From Chitinophaga filiformis (GTDB lineage: Bacteria > Bacteroidota > Bacteroidia > Chitinophagales > Chitinophagaceae): a DNA stretch of 64,000 nucleotides. The notes beneath the pieces were generated by a model. That model searched no databases, was not told the origin of the DNA, and worked only from the letters and a program-made list of their open reading frames with translations. Shown here piece after piece: positions 19,145-28,266 of this stretch. A program made the position numbers and the translations under genes. The stretch lies in assembly GCF_021646545.1 (NCBI RefSeq), contig NZ_JAKIRP010000002.1, forward strand, positions 310,001-374,000. Reading direction: 5' to 3'. Position 1 is the first letter of the stretch; each line of letters begins with the position of its first letter.

Positions 19145-19404
19145 AACGGAAGAGATAGTAGCTGTGGACCGCAGTCCATAGCGGAACAAAGGTCCATAGT
19201 GATCTTGTTTTTTGTTTGTTAGTAATGTATGCAAAAGTCTACAAACGCCGGACCGCAGCCCCGTTATACAGTTGTAGCTTGTTGTGCTTTTTAATATATA
19301 AGTTGTAACTCCTAAAAGAGTACCCGACAATACATATCCGACGACTTCAGCGAATATAATATTTATGGCTGATAGTCCATAATGATCCTGATCAGTGTGT
19401 AGGA

Positions 19405-19917
19405 TCAGTGTACCAGAGAGGCAATCAGTTCACTATGCTGCGGGTATACTGCCTGCAGACTATCTTTCCCTGCCAGCTCAAAATCAGCAAAATCGAAGCC
19501 CGGTGCAACAGTGCAGCCTACAAGGGCAAAACCGCCGGGCACCTCTGTACGGGAGGCAAACCAGTGGCCGGCTTTGATCACCAGCTGCGGTTGTTCGCCA
19601 TCTTCGATGTTGAGCCCCAGTTTGTGGACTGTCAGCCCCCCATCGGGAGCAATATCGTAGATAGCAAGGGAGTGGCCATCATAGAAATGCCATATCTCAT
19701 CAGATGCAATACGGTGAAAAGCGGAAAACTGTCCTTCCTCCAGCAGGAAATAGATAGCGGTAGAAGCACTGCGCTTGCCGTTCATAGCCGGGGGCAGCTC
19801 GGATTGGTTAAACTCCCAGGAAGAACGGTAGGTTTCCCGGAATGATCCTCCCTCTACATGGGACTGTAAGTTGAGATGTTCCCGCCAGTAGGCGGCATTG
19901 TGTCTTGGTTTTTGCAT
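19405..19917 (-). CDS. cupin-family protein (DUF985)
   Basis: 170 residues. HVEGGSFRETYRS at the start, TAIYFLLEEGQFSAFHRIASDEIWHFYDG in the middle, and VGCTVAPGFDFADFEL near the end are hallmarks of the DUF985 cupin family, a small double-stranded beta-helix with His/Glu residues that could hold a metal or sugar ligand. Biochemical role not established. It lies between the DUF4230-like and AraC genes on the same strand but a terminator-like hairpin separates it from the latter. Confidence 0.85.
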   Translation of the reverse strand: MQKPRHNAAYWREHLNLQSHVEGGSFRETYRSSWEFNQSELPPAMNGKRSASTAIYFLLEEGQFSAFHRIASDEIWHFYDGHSLAIYDIAPDGGLTVHKLGLNIEDGEQPQLVIKAGHWFASRTEVPGGFALVGCTVAPGFDFADFELAGKDSLQAVYPQHSELIASLVH

Positions 19918-19955
19918 GATAATACAAAAGAAAGGAAAATAGATTAAAATGAAAA

Positions 19956-19979
19956 AGCCGTCCCGTGAACGAGGCGGCT
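19956..19979 (-). terminator. terminator of the AraC-type gene
   Basis: Imperfect stem AGCCG...CGGCT with an inner CGT/ACG pair; on the minus strand it is followed by TTTTTC. 33 bp after the AraC stop at 20013. Confidence 0.6.
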
Positions 19980-20012
19980 CTCTTATTTTTCATTTTCTTA
20001 GTCTGAAACTTG

Positions 20013-20837
20013 TTACGCCACGGCTACAGGACGTGCTACCGGCATTTGCGCAATAGCTGTTTCCTGGTTCAGTACCGGCGGTTCTCCCTTGAAGAAGAGG
20101 AAATCCTGTATGAATAAAGCCTGGTTGTAATAATCGTTGTTAGTGATGAAGGTCTGCCACTCTTCCACGTTCATCTGCTGCATATTACGCATAGCATCCC
20201 TGAAACGGAGCATACGGGCAAACAACTGTGGCGTCAGCCCGATCACCTCCATGAACTTCCTTTCCAGCGTGTGACGGGACATCTTAAACTTCTTCGTCAA
20301 CCGCTCCACATTCGTATAGCCCTGGTGGTCAATGATGTAATCTGCAATGACATCTACCTGTTTCAGGTTGTGTACATGTGAGCACATCATGTTGGTAAAT
20401 GCGTCGTCCAGCACAGCATCCAGTTTGGTGACATCTGTCGCGGAAGCAATTTTATCAGCCAGATCTTTCCAGCATTCACGGTCCTGCTTCAGTAAGTCAC
20501 GGAAGTAGTTGTTGAAGGCTGACATGTCCAGACCCGCCAGCCTGTAACAGCCATAGGCGTTCAGCTGGATCACGGTCATCTTTACCGGACCTTTTACCCT
20601 GATCTGATGATGACAGGTAAAATGACCTACAACGGAGGCCTCCGGTAAAGTAAAAGAAGCATGCTGAGTAGGTTGGAAGATCACCTCTCCTTCCTGCAGA
20701 AATACCATGTACAGATCTCCCAGGGAGAACAGGTTCTGCGGCAGGTTGATCAATCCGTTATTAGAGGTTTGTAAATGATAATACTGCTTAACATACGGTG
20801 CCAGCGAAGTTGCCGGTTGATAGATACGGAAATTCAT
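20013..20837 (-). CDS. AraC-family transcriptional regulator
   Basis: 274 residues. The N-terminal part (YQPATSLAPYVKQYYHLQ) is the DUF6597-like ligand-binding region common in Bacteroidota AraC proteins. The C-terminal half has two helix-turn-helix units: VDVIADYIIDHQGYTNVERL with KKFKMSRHTLERKF, then GLTPQLFARMLRFRDAM. It is a one-component regulator of unknown signal. The symmetric promoter at 20908-20923 lies 70 bp upstream, a natural site for autoregulation. A Pro/Val/Ala-rich tail ends the protein. Confidence 0.9.
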   Translation of the reverse strand: MNFRIYQPATSLAPYVKQYYHLQTSNNGLINLPQNLFSLGDLYMVFLQEGEVIFQPTQHASFTLPEASVVGHFTCHHQIRVKGPVKMTVIQLNAYGCYRLAGLDMSAFNNYFRDLLKQDRECWKDLADKIASATDVTKLDAVLDDAFTNMMCSHVHNLKQVDVIADYIIDHQGYTNVERLTKKFKMSRHTLERKFMEVIGLTPQLFARMLRFRDAMRNMQQMNVEEWQTFITNNDYYNQALFIQDFLFFKGEPPVLNQETAIAQMPVARPVAVA

Positions 20838-20907
20838 AGGAACATGTATAAGGTTATCAGATATTCAAAACATCCACAGATCTGAATCAGGTCTTCATTT
20901 TCTACTA

Positions 20908-20923
20908 CAAACTTATAGGTTTG
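20908..20923. promoter_or_regulatory. back-to-back divergent promoter boxes / possible operator
   Basis: CAAACTTA (20908-20915) directly abuts TAGGTTTG (20916-20923): TAAGTTTG on the minus strand and TAGGTTTG on the plus strand, both exact TAnnTTTG boxes, together making an 18-bp near-palindrome ACAAACTTATAGGTTTGT. The minus box serves the AraC gene (leader about 65 nt). The plus box has no clear target gene. Confidence 0.55.
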
Positions 20924-20965
20924 TAAGTATATAAAAAAAAATAATTTGAGTAGCTTGAAAGACAA

Positions 20966-21109
20966 ATGGTTGCAGCAGCTAAAATGGATGAAGCCCTGCT
21001 GAGTAATGGTTTCGGGGAAATGTTGGGGAATTTACCTGCTCACAGGGATTACTTAAACGAGTATCTGCTGGTATGGACTGAAACTAAGCAAGGGATGACA
21101 TCTGTTTGA
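20966..21109 (+). CDS. possible 47-residue small protein
   Basis: An ATG frame starting MVAAAKMDEALLSNGFGEML and ending TKQGMTSV, placed 40 bp downstream of the plus-strand promoter box divergent from the AraC gene. The amino-acid mix (Asp/Glu, Leu, Tyr) is protein-like, but no family is recognised and it could be chance or a remnant. Confidence 0.25.
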   Translation: MVAAAKMDEALLSNGFGEMLGNLPAHRDYLNEYLLVWTETKQGMTSV

Positions 21110-21130
21110 AGGTATCAAGTCCACCTAGGA

Positions 21131-21196
21131 TCCTCTGCTTGTCCTCTCTTTGTTCTCTGCGTCTTCTCTGCTTCTTCTCTGCTTGTTCTCTCGTTT
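21131..21196 (+). repeat. 11-bp tandem repeat (six units)
   Basis: Six adjacent 11-mers, consensus TTCTCTGCTTG: TCCTCTGCTTG, TCCTCTCTTTG, TTCTCTGCGTC, TTCTCTGCTTC, TTCTCTGCTTG, TTCTCTCGTTT. The array is pyrimidine-rich and sits in non-coding DNA. Confidence 0.8.
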
Positions 21197-21362
21197 TGTT
21201 TACGACGATGTCCAGGAAACAAACAAGCATTCTGAGAATCGCTTATATGGCTTCCGGACTTCATCAGCTACAGCTTAGAAAAGAGAGGATGTATCAAACA
21301 TACATGAATGTCCTGAGATTCGTGTAAATGACTATCTGACTCCATCAGGTGCCCGAATAAAA

Positions 21363-21394
21363 AGAGCCAGTATCATACTTTTGATACTGGCTCT
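21363..21394 (-). terminator. terminator of the S9 peptidase gene
   Basis: Perfect 13-bp stem AGAGCCAGTATCA / TGATACTGGCTCT, 6-nt loop; the minus strand continues TTTTTATTC. It lies 21 bp after the stop. Confidence 0.88.
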
Positions 21395-21415
21395 CGTGTT
21401 TTTATCAGTTGAATG

Positions 21416-24184
21416 TTATTGTGCGTTGCCTACTGTTTCCCAACCCCAGTTCTTTCCTTTTTCTGTTGCCGGTACGCCTTTCTCCATCCACTCCGGCGCA
21501 GGGGCATTCTTCAGGAAATGGTCGAAGAACTGCTGCTCGCGGCGCTGGATATCCTTACGGTTCTGGCGCTGCACGAGGTTATGTGCCTCATTGTTGTAGT
21601 TGAGCAGCCATACTTTTTTACCCAGGCGGCGCAAACCGGTGAACAGTTCAATGCCCTGGTACCAGGGTACCGCACCATCTGCATCATTGCTCATGATAGC
21701 CAGTGGCGTTGTTACCTTAGGCAGGTAGAACAGCGGTGAGTTCTCTATGTAGAGCTCCGGTTTTTCCCACAAAGTAGCGCCGATACGGCTTTGAGAACGC
21801 TCGTACTGGAACTGGCGGTTCATACCCGTTTCCCAGCGGATGCCGCCATAGGCGCTGGTCATATTGGCCACAGGTGCGCCAGCCCACGCCGCTTTGAACA
21901 GGTTGGTGCGGGTGATCAGGTAAGCTACCTGGTAACCGCCCCAGCTTTGTCCCTGGATGCCCATATTCAGGCTGTCTGCCCAGGGATGTGCTGCCAGTGC
22001 ACGGGCGCCGCTGACAACATAATTGTAAGCTCCCTGTCCCGGATAACCGTTTTCGTAGGTAATATCCGGCGCCAGCACCAGGTAACCACGACTCACAAAG
22101 AACGGAATATTCAACCTGGAAGGGGTAGGGGACGGTGGCTGATAATTATACAGGCCATCTGTCAGCTTCTCGTAGAAATACAGTAACACAGGATACTTCT
22201 TTGTGCTGTCGAAGTCTTCCGGTTTATACAGGATGCCCTCCGCCGGCTTGCCATTGTAGGCCGTCCATTTGAAAAGCTCTGCCGTACCCCAGTTGTATTG
22301 CTGCTGCTGTGGATTGATGTGACTGATCTGTGTGGCATTAGCGAATGAGGTACCGGTGTACACATCGGGCGACTGTACATAACTCGCTTTTGTAAAAATG
22401 TAATTTCCGGCGTTTTCGGCCTTTACAGGGTCGCCGAAGGAGTAAGGTCCCATGACAAGCAGTTCGGGCCTTAAAGGGGCCTTTTTGAACGTACAGGAGG
22501 CCATATAGAAACCATTCTCCTTACTCGTCTCGTTGAAGGTTTCCAGCAGCAGTTGCTGGCCCGGTTTAAAGAACCGTTCTTCCTGCACCACTTTGGTATA
22601 ACGGAAACGCAGCTTCTGCTGGCGCCCGTAACCTGCTGTGATCATCTGCGGAGGGGTTTTCCCGGTAGGGTCAACCTGCCAGATGTCATACCTGTCGTAA
22701 ATGTACACGGCCTTGTCGTCTTCCAGCCATCCGGCCATGCCATAAGGACCGGGTAACTCCGGATGATCATCATCTTCTTCAGAAAGTGAAACCGGTATTT
22801 TCTCTGTTATGTTCCGGGTGATGCCTGTCGTTGTTTCATAAGCAAACCAATGTTTCTGCTGCAGGTTGTACCAGGTGATGTAGCGGCCGGCAGGAGAGAT
22901 GCGGGCAATACTGTCCATGTTTTGCTGTAACAGTTTGCGGTTGCCGTTTTCCAGGTTCACCAGGTAAGCGGTTTTCAGGGAATGCCCGGTCCACTGTATC
23001 GGTACACGTTGTCCTTTGTCGGTATATCCTACGGCATACGGACTGTTACCCTCTTTGGCAAAGGCTATGCTTTCCATGTCCATATCTGCCAGCTGTACAA
23101 TCTGTTTGTTACCCGGGTAGTACACGGCCTGGTAGCTTCTTTTCAACTCTCTGTCTGCATTTTTCAGCTGCATGGGCTGCAGGTAATCATCCTGGTAGTT
23201 CCAGATATCCACTTTCGCCACTTCAAAGTCTACGATGTTGGTATCTTTCGGAGGCCTGATGGGAGCCGTGCCGAAGAACAGCCGTTGTCCGTTCTGGCTG
23301 AACCATACTTTGCCATCGGCGCTGACAGACCAGTTGGCGGGGAATGCCCGCGTATTCCTGTCGGCGGTAATTACACCGCTGTCCTGTCCCGGGCGGTAAT
23401 AATACAGGGAGTAAAACTGCTGAAGGGCTTTGGCACTATCGCGGGAGCTACACCAGGCAGCCTGTTCGCCTGCCTCATCGAAGGCAAACTGACTGCGGAG
23501 GGCGGTACCACGGCTCAGGGTATCCGCTTTGCGGCCGGCTACATCCCACAGCAATACGGCGGCTTTTGAGAGAGAATCTTTCTTATCGGTCAGTACTTCT
23601 GCCAGCAAGCGGTTGCCCGGTTTGCTGAAAACATAGTCCTGTACATTCCGGATAGTATCTGCGGATTTTTTATCGGGATAATAGATGACCAGATGGCCGC
23701 TTGCGGTGTCCGTTTGTGGCTTTTCTTTCAGATAGGCCACAACGCCGCTGCCTTTTTCAGGTGTTCTGAAAGATCGTACTGCCGGGACTTTGTACACATC
23801 GCTGCTGCCCAGGGTAACGATACCCAGGGAATCTTTTGGCATGTCTGCCGGCTTCTTCTTTTTGATCTTCGCCTGTCGCACTACTGCAAAGGGCGCCTTG
23901 ATAGAGAAGATGGCATAGCGGCTGTCTTCCGTGATCACCGGATTGCTGCCACGGGGCACTTCCAGTCTTTGTCCACTCTGGTTGTTATAGATAACGAGGG
24001 ATGCGTCGCCTTCCTGTGGCGTGACGGTATAGACGGTCCACTGACCGTTATTACTGATAGCTTTACTACCGATGCTCTGCCAGCTGTCGTACACTGAATG
24101 ATCAAGTGGCTTTTTTGCAGGCTGTTGCGCATAAGATAGTAAGGAGATGCCGGTAAATGCGGCTGCACACATGATTTGCTTCAT
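21416..24184 (-). CDS. secreted S9-family (prolyl-oligopeptidase-like) peptidase
   Basis: A 922-residue protein with signal peptide (MKQIMCAAAFTGISLLSYAQ). The first 600 residues form a propeller-like beta region; the last 270 are the alpha/beta-hydrolase domain with Ser747 in GQSWGGYQ, Asp834/836 in NDADGAVPW and His868 in NEAHNLVQ. The GxSxGGY nucleophile elbow is that of dipeptidyl-peptidase/acylaminoacyl-peptidase S9 enzymes rather than classic prolyl endopeptidase. Periplasmic peptide degradation is inferred. Monocistronic; it differs clearly from the S9A enzyme at 1524. Confidence 0.88.
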   Translation of the reverse strand: MKQIMCAAAFTGISLLSYAQQPAKKPLDHSVYDSWQSIGSKAISNNGQWTVYTVTPQEGDASLVIYNNQSGQRLEVPRGSNPVITEDSRYAIFSIKAPFAVVRQAKIKKKKPADMPKDSLGIVTLGSSDVYKVPAVRSFRTPEKGSGVVAYLKEKPQTDTASGHLVIYYPDKKSADTIRNVQDYVFSKPGNRLLAEVLTDKKDSLSKAAVLLWDVAGRKADTLSRGTALRSQFAFDEAGEQAAWCSSRDSAKALQQFYSLYYYRPGQDSGVITADRNTRAFPANWSVSADGKVWFSQNGQRLFFGTAPIRPPKDTNIVDFEVAKVDIWNYQDDYLQPMQLKNADRELKRSYQAVYYPGNKQIVQLADMDMESIAFAKEGNSPYAVGYTDKGQRVPIQWTGHSLKTAYLVNLENGNRKLLQQNMDSIARISPAGRYITWYNLQQKHWFAYETTTGITRNITEKIPVSLSEEDDDHPELPGPYGMAGWLEDDKAVYIYDRYDIWQVDPTGKTPPQMITAGYGRQQKLRFRYTKVVQEERFFKPGQQLLLETFNETSKENGFYMASCTFKKAPLRPELLVMGPYSFGDPVKAENAGNYIFTKASYVQSPDVYTGTSFANATQISHINPQQQQYNWGTAELFKWTAYNGKPAEGILYKPEDFDSTKKYPVLLYFYEKLTDGLYNYQPPSPTPSRLNIPFFVSRGYLVLAPDITYENGYPGQGAYNYVVSGARALAAHPWADSLNMGIQGQSWGGYQVAYLITRTNLFKAAWAGAPVANMTSAYGGIRWETGMNRQFQYERSQSRIGATLWEKPELYIENSPLFYLPKVTTPLAIMSNDADGAVPWYQGIELFTGLRRLGKKVWLLNYNNEAHNLVQRQNRKDIQRREQQFFDHFLKNAPAPEWMEKGVPATEKGKNWGWETVGNAQ

Positions 24185-24244
24185 GTGGCCTAAAATATAA
24201 AAATCGGTATTACTTACACGCGAATTGCGGATAGACGGTCGAAA

Positions 24245-25126
24245 TCAGGCATGAGTTTGCCTTATGTTTCGCGTGACCCTGGTCATTTGCAGCGCTACTG
24301 ACAATACAATGCAGGCAAGGCCAATGTAAAATGCGTAAGTCAGCTCCCGGTTCTCATGGAAGAGAATGAAGGCCATCACAATACTGTACACCGGCTCCAG
24401 GTTGAAGGAGAGGTTCACCGTAAAAGGAGAGATCTTCGTCAGGGCATTCATCAGCAGCATATACATGCACACCGTGCAGGCCCAGGCCAGGATCAACAGG
24501 TAGCTGAAATCTGCAAACGAAGGCAGGCTTAAAGGCTGCGGGAAGAAGTACAGGTAAGCAGGCATGAGCAGGGAAAGGCCCACCCAGCCCACCGACAGCT
24601 CATAAAAAGTAATGGTCGGCGTGTCGTATTTAGCGATCAGGCGTTTGTTGAAGATAGTGAACAGGGCTGCAAAGAGGGCAGAAATGATACCCAGGATGAT
24701 GCCTGTGCGGTACTGTACGTCGAAATGGAAGATGAGGAAAATGCCGCAGAGTGTGATACCGCTTAGCAGCAGCTCTATCTTATCAACCCGGTACCGGTTT
24801 ATCAGCGGATCGAGCGCTGCCGTGAACAGGCTGGTGAGCGCAAAACAAACCACACCAATAGAAACATTCGAATATTTGATACTGGCATAGAAAAACAGCC
24901 AGTGCAATACGACTACCATGCCGGTAAGGCCAATAGGAACGATCTGTTTAAAGGAGAGTTTTGTAAGCATCTTTTTCCACCGGAAAATGACGTAGAGCGT
25001 GATGATGGTGAACAGGAGCCTGTACCAGACAAGCATTCCTTCATTGAGGGTGATGAGTTTTCCCAATATACCCGTAAAACCCGCCAGAAATACCGACAGG
25101 TGTAATTGTATCAGTGCTTTTTTCAT
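24245..25126 (-). CDS. EamA-family (DMT) transporter
   Basis: 293 residues with ten predicted membrane helices in two five-helix EamA repeats: LHLSVFLAGFTGILGKLITL starts the first and IISALFAALFTIFNKRLIA the second. Residues NLSFNLEPVYSIVMAFILF near the C-terminus are the conserved glutamate-proline region. Family members export amino acids, metabolites or nucleotide precursors; the substrate is unknown. Six bp downstream of the GT2 gene, so cotranscribed. Confidence 0.88.
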   Translation of the reverse strand: MKKALIQLHLSVFLAGFTGILGKLITLNEGMLVWYRLLFTIITLYVIFRWKKMLTKLSFKQIVPIGLTGMVVVLHWLFFYASIKYSNVSIGVVCFALTSLFTAALDPLINRYRVDKIELLLSGITLCGIFLIFHFDVQYRTGIILGIISALFAALFTIFNKRLIAKYDTPTITFYELSVGWVGLSLLMPAYLYFFPQPLSLPSFADFSYLLILAWACTVCMYMLLMNALTKISPFTVNLSFNLEPVYSIVMAFILFHENRELTYAFYIGLACIVLSVALQMTRVTRNIRQTHA

Positions 25127-25132
25127 TTCCGC

Positions 25133-25879
25133 TTATTCGCTGTTTCTTACGCGTCTTTCATACTTGCGGAACAGGCTTTCCCATTGAATTTTGAGTACTC
25201 CCAGTATCCCTTCTTTAATAATCCCCTTACTCATTTTGGAATATCCTTCTTTACGGTCCTTAAAGGTGATCGGTACTTCCTTTATTTTGAAGCCCAATTT
25301 CCAGGCCGTGAATTTCATTTCTATCTGGAAGGCGTATCCTACGAAACGGATCGCATCCAGGTTAATTGCTTCCAGTACCTGCCTTTTGTAACATACAAAG
25401 CCGGCAGTGGCATCTTTTACCCTGATCCAGGTGACCAGGCGTACGTAGATGGAAGCGCCATAGGAGAGGATTGCCCTATCCCAGGGCCAGTTCTCCGTTC
25501 TGCCGCCTTTTACATAGCGGGAGCCTACGGAAACATCGCCACCTTCCTTTGCACAGGCGTTATACAATCGCACAAGATCAGCCGGGCTGTGGGAAAAGTC
25601 AGCATCCATCTCGAAGATGTACTGGTATCCTTTCTCCAGCGCCCATTTGAAGCCGAAGATATAGGCCGTACCTAATCCCTGCTTACCGCTTCTTTCCACC
25701 AGGAACAACTCGCCGGAGTGGGATTGCTGCATATTCCTTACAATATTACCGGTACCGTCGGGCGAACCATCGTCCACGATCAGTACATGAAAATCTTGTT
25801 GCAGGGCAAATACCGCGTCAATGATGTTACGGATGTTATCCTTCTCATTGTACGTGGGAATTATGACGAGCTTTTCCAA
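25133..25879 (-). CDS. GT2 glycosyltransferase, polyprenol-phosphate mannose synthase type
   Basis: 248 residues of dolichol-phosphate mannosyltransferase length. VIIPTYNEKDNI opens it, VDDGSPDGTG binds the nucleotide sugar, FEMDADFSH is the metal-binding DxD, and ATAGFVCYKRQVLE / RFVGYAFQIEMKF follow as in DPM1-like enzymes. No C-terminal membrane helices, so it is the soluble, membrane-associated form. It is expected to load mannose (or glucose) on a polyprenyl phosphate carrier in the cytoplasm. Upstream of the EamA gene in an operon. Confidence 0.88.
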   Translation of the reverse strand: MEKLVIIPTYNEKDNIRNIIDAVFALQQDFHVLIVDDGSPDGTGNIVRNMQQSHSGELFLVERSGKQGLGTAYIFGFKWALEKGYQYIFEMDADFSHSPADLVRLYNACAKEGGDVSVGSRYVKGGRTENWPWDRAILSYGASIYVRLVTWIRVKDATAGFVCYKRQVLEAINLDAIRFVGYAFQIEMKFTAWKLGFKIKEVPITFKDRKEGYSKMSKGIIKEGILGVLKIQWESLFRKYERRVRNSE

Positions 25880-25947
25880 TCTAGCAAATGTTGTTTAGGA
25901 GTGCGAAATTAGTGTAATCGCTAAATAAAGGAAGGGTTTTATAAATA

Positions 25948-26721
25948 TTAAATCTTTTTTAACATCATACTATGGTATATTTCTGTGAGTTTCTGCTTGG
26001 TATTCAGCGGAAAATCAGCTTTCATCATCCAATCATAGTATTGAGGTTCTATTTTCAGCACTTCTCTTACAGGTCTGCCCTTATATTTACCAAAATTGAA
26101 TACTTCCAGGCCATTCTGCATCACCATCCGCCTTGCAAAGTCAACGTAGTCGTCTTCTTTCGTGAATTCTGCCAGCGGGGCCACTTCGGCCTGCAGCTGC
26201 TCGTAGCGGGACAGCTGTGCTTCCAGTATCTCGTAGGTAGCGAGGGCATCTGCTTCAGCGCTGTGTGCATTCTCCAGGTTTTTGTCGCAATAGAACTTAT
26301 AAGCAGCGCTGAGCGTACGTTTTTCCATCAGATGAAAAATCTTCTGCACGTCGATGAATTTGCGGTCTTTCACGTCAAATTCAAGGCCTGCACGAAGGAA
26401 TTCCTCTACCAGCAATGGTATATCGAAACGGTTGGAATTATAACCCGCCAGGTCGCAATTGTCCAGGTACTGGCGCAGTTCATTCGCACATTGTTTAAAA
26501 TTCGGACAATCCTTCACGTCCTCATCGCTGATACCGTGAATAGCGGTAGAGGACGCAGGAATAGGCATGCCGGGGTGAATTCTTTTCACCTTGGATTGGG
26601 TAGTCTTGTCAGGGAATACCTTGATGATAGCAATTTCAATTATACGGTCCGTAGCCACATTGGTGCCGGTCGTCTCCAGATCAATTACGGCCAGGGGCCT
26701 TTTCAGTTGCAAAGAGGGCAT
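25948..26721 (-). CDS. DnaQ-like 3'-5' exonuclease
   Basis: 257 residues with the DEDDh fold: AVIDLETTGTN (Asp14, Glu16) as ExoI, GYNSNRFDIPLL as ExoII, and AHSAEADALATYEI as ExoIII with the catalytic His and Asp. The C-terminal 60 residues (FGKYKGRPVREVLK...YDWMM) are a small extra domain seen in exonuclease-X-like proteins. Likely a proofreading or repair nuclease rather than the Pol III epsilon subunit, which is inferred from length and the added domain. Mpl lies 9 bp upstream on the same strand. Confidence 0.9.
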   Translation of the reverse strand: MPSLQLKRPLAVIDLETTGTNVATDRIIEIAIIKVFPDKTTQSKVKRIHPGMPIPASSTAIHGISDEDVKDCPNFKQCANELRQYLDNCDLAGYNSNRFDIPLLVEEFLRAGLEFDVKDRKFIDVQKIFHLMEKRTLSAAYKFYCDKNLENAHSAEADALATYEILEAQLSRYEQLQAEVAPLAEFTKEDDYVDFARRMVMQNGLEVFNFGKYKGRPVREVLKIEPQYYDWMMKADFPLNTKQKLTEIYHSMMLKKI

Positions 26722-26730
26722 GACTAATTT

Positions 26731-28083
26731 TTATAGATACTTTTTCAGCGAATTTACATCCAATCCTTCATAATCACCCGAACTCATCATGAGCAGGTTA
26801 GCGTTGTGGTAGTCCTGCTTGTCGAGGAATGCCTGCAGGTGCTCCCTGTTGGTGAATATCTCCAGGTCGTTGCGGCCAAAGCCCTGTGCCACCAGGTCGG
26901 GGGCCAGGTCCGGCATGCGTTTGATCTCCAGTGCATGTTTACTGTAGAACACGACAGGCACATCTGCTTTATCCATCACACCCTGGTACTGCACCATGAA
27001 CTCGGCGTTCAGGCTGCTGTACGTATGCAATTCCAGTACGGCTATCAGCCTGCGATGTGGATATTGGGACTGCAGGGCATTGATGGTGGCCATTACTTTG
27101 GACGGTGCATGGGCAAAGTCGCGGTAAATAGCGCAATGATCATTTTTGCCTACCAGTTCCAGCCTTTTGGCAGCACCTTTGAAGGTGGCGATAGCTTTCA
27201 GGAAGGTTTCGTCGCTGATACCCAGTTCATTACAAACAAGGCGCGCAGCATGCATGTTCAACAGGTTATGATCGCCGAATACTTCGAGTACGGTTTGTCC
27301 GCTGCCGAAAGTGACGGTTGTGGTGCCGTTGACGATCTTGTGTTGTGGTATATCGTAAGGGACCAGTTTCAGGTGCAGACCTTCTGTCTTTACCAGTTTT
27401 ACCAGTTCCGGATCTGTACTGTTGTAGATCAGCGTATGGCCGGCCTTCATGGTACGCAGGAAAATGGCAAACTGTTCCAGGTAATTATCGAAAGTGGGGA
27501 ACACATTGATGTGATCCCAGGCAATGCCGGTCAATACAGCAATATGCGGATGGAGGAAATGGAATTTTGGCCGCTTTTCGATAACGGAAGCAGGGTATTC
27601 ATCTCCTTCACAAACGATGACAGGGGCATCAGTGATATTGACAGACTGTGCAAAGCCGGCCAGGCGTGCACCAACCAGGTAATCAAAAGCCTGTCCTGAC
27701 TGCTGCAGTACATGCATGATCATGGCAGTGGTAGTGGTTTTACCGTGGCTGCCGCCTACAACAACCCTTTTCTTCTGCTGGCTTTCCTGGTAAATATATT
27801 CCGGGAAAGAGTAGATCTTAAGGCCCAGTTCTTTGGCTTTGATCAGCTCAGGATTATCACCACGGGCATGCATACCCAGGATAACCGCATCAAGATCGGC
27901 CGTAATACGGCTATCATCCCAACCCATTGTTGCCGGAGCAATACCGGCCTGCCGCAGATTGCCCAGTGCAGGTTCATAAATTTCATCGTCACTGCCGGTT
28001 ACCTGGTAACCCTTGTTTTTCAATGCGATAGCTAACTGATGCATCACACTGCCGCCCACAGCAATAAAATGTACTTTCGCCAT
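26731..28083 (-). CDS. mpl: UDP-N-acetylmuramate:L-alanyl-gamma-D-glutamyl-meso-diaminopimelate ligase
   Basis: 450 residues of Mur-ligase fold: an N-terminal UDP-binding part (FIAVGGSVMHQLA), the ATP P-loop GGSHGKTTTT (110-119), then CEGDEYPAS, AWDHINVFPT and a C-terminal domain with YRDFAHAPSKV and VLELHTYSSLN. The GGS/MHQLA start and short linker distinguish Mpl from MurC. It reuses the tripeptide from turned-over peptidoglycan. Upstream gene in the mpl-exonuclease pair. Confidence 0.92.
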   Translation of the reverse strand: MAKVHFIAVGGSVMHQLAIALKNKGYQVTGSDDEIYEPALGNLRQAGIAPATMGWDDSRITADLDAVILGMHARGDNPELIKAKELGLKIYSFPEYIYQESQQKKRVVVGGSHGKTTTTAMIMHVLQQSGQAFDYLVGARLAGFAQSVNITDAPVIVCEGDEYPASVIEKRPKFHFLHPHIAVLTGIAWDHINVFPTFDNYLEQFAIFLRTMKAGHTLIYNSTDPELVKLVKTEGLHLKLVPYDIPQHKIVNGTTTVTFGSGQTVLEVFGDHNLLNMHAARLVCNELGISDETFLKAIATFKGAAKRLELVGKNDHCAIYRDFAHAPSKVMATINALQSQYPHRRLIAVLELHTYSSLNAEFMVQYQGVMDKADVPVVFYSKHALEIKRMPDLAPDLVAQGFGRNDLEIFTNREHLQAFLDKQDYHNANLLMMSSGDYEGLDVNSLKKYL

Positions 28084-28175
28084 ATAATTTTAAGGCAGTT
28101 ACCTGCGTTTTATCGTTATATTTATACCTAGGGAAAAAGGAACGATATTATATCTAAAATCTTTAATATAAATTT

Positions 28176-28183
28176 TATATTTG
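28176..28183 (+). promoter_or_regulatory. promoter -7 box of the lipoprotein-ytxJ pair
   Basis: TATATTTG, an exact TAnnTTTG box. The transcription start would fall near 28190, ruling out the TTG start at 28201 as a likely site and leaving ATGs at 28234 and 28267. Confidence 0.55.
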
Positions 28184-28266
28184 CAAAGTAACGTCAAAAA
28201 TTGGCGATTAAAAAAGTGATATCACCATTCCCTATGAAATTTCATTATTCAACTAAATATCCCTTT

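Larger units (their letters stand above)
20838..21415. other. repeat-containing intergenic region
   Basis: 578 bp between the AraC gene and the S9 peptidase. It holds the symmetric promoter (20908-20923), a doubtful 47-codon frame (20966-21109), an 11-bp tandem repeat (21131-21196) and a terminator (21363-21394). The stretch 21197-21360 has an open 73-codon frame through the repeat, but no recognisable product. Confidence 0.6.

Noticed and set aside
21106..21327. A 73-codon frame across the 11-bp repeat
   Set aside because: It reads through a non-triplet tandem repeat and starts inside another frame.
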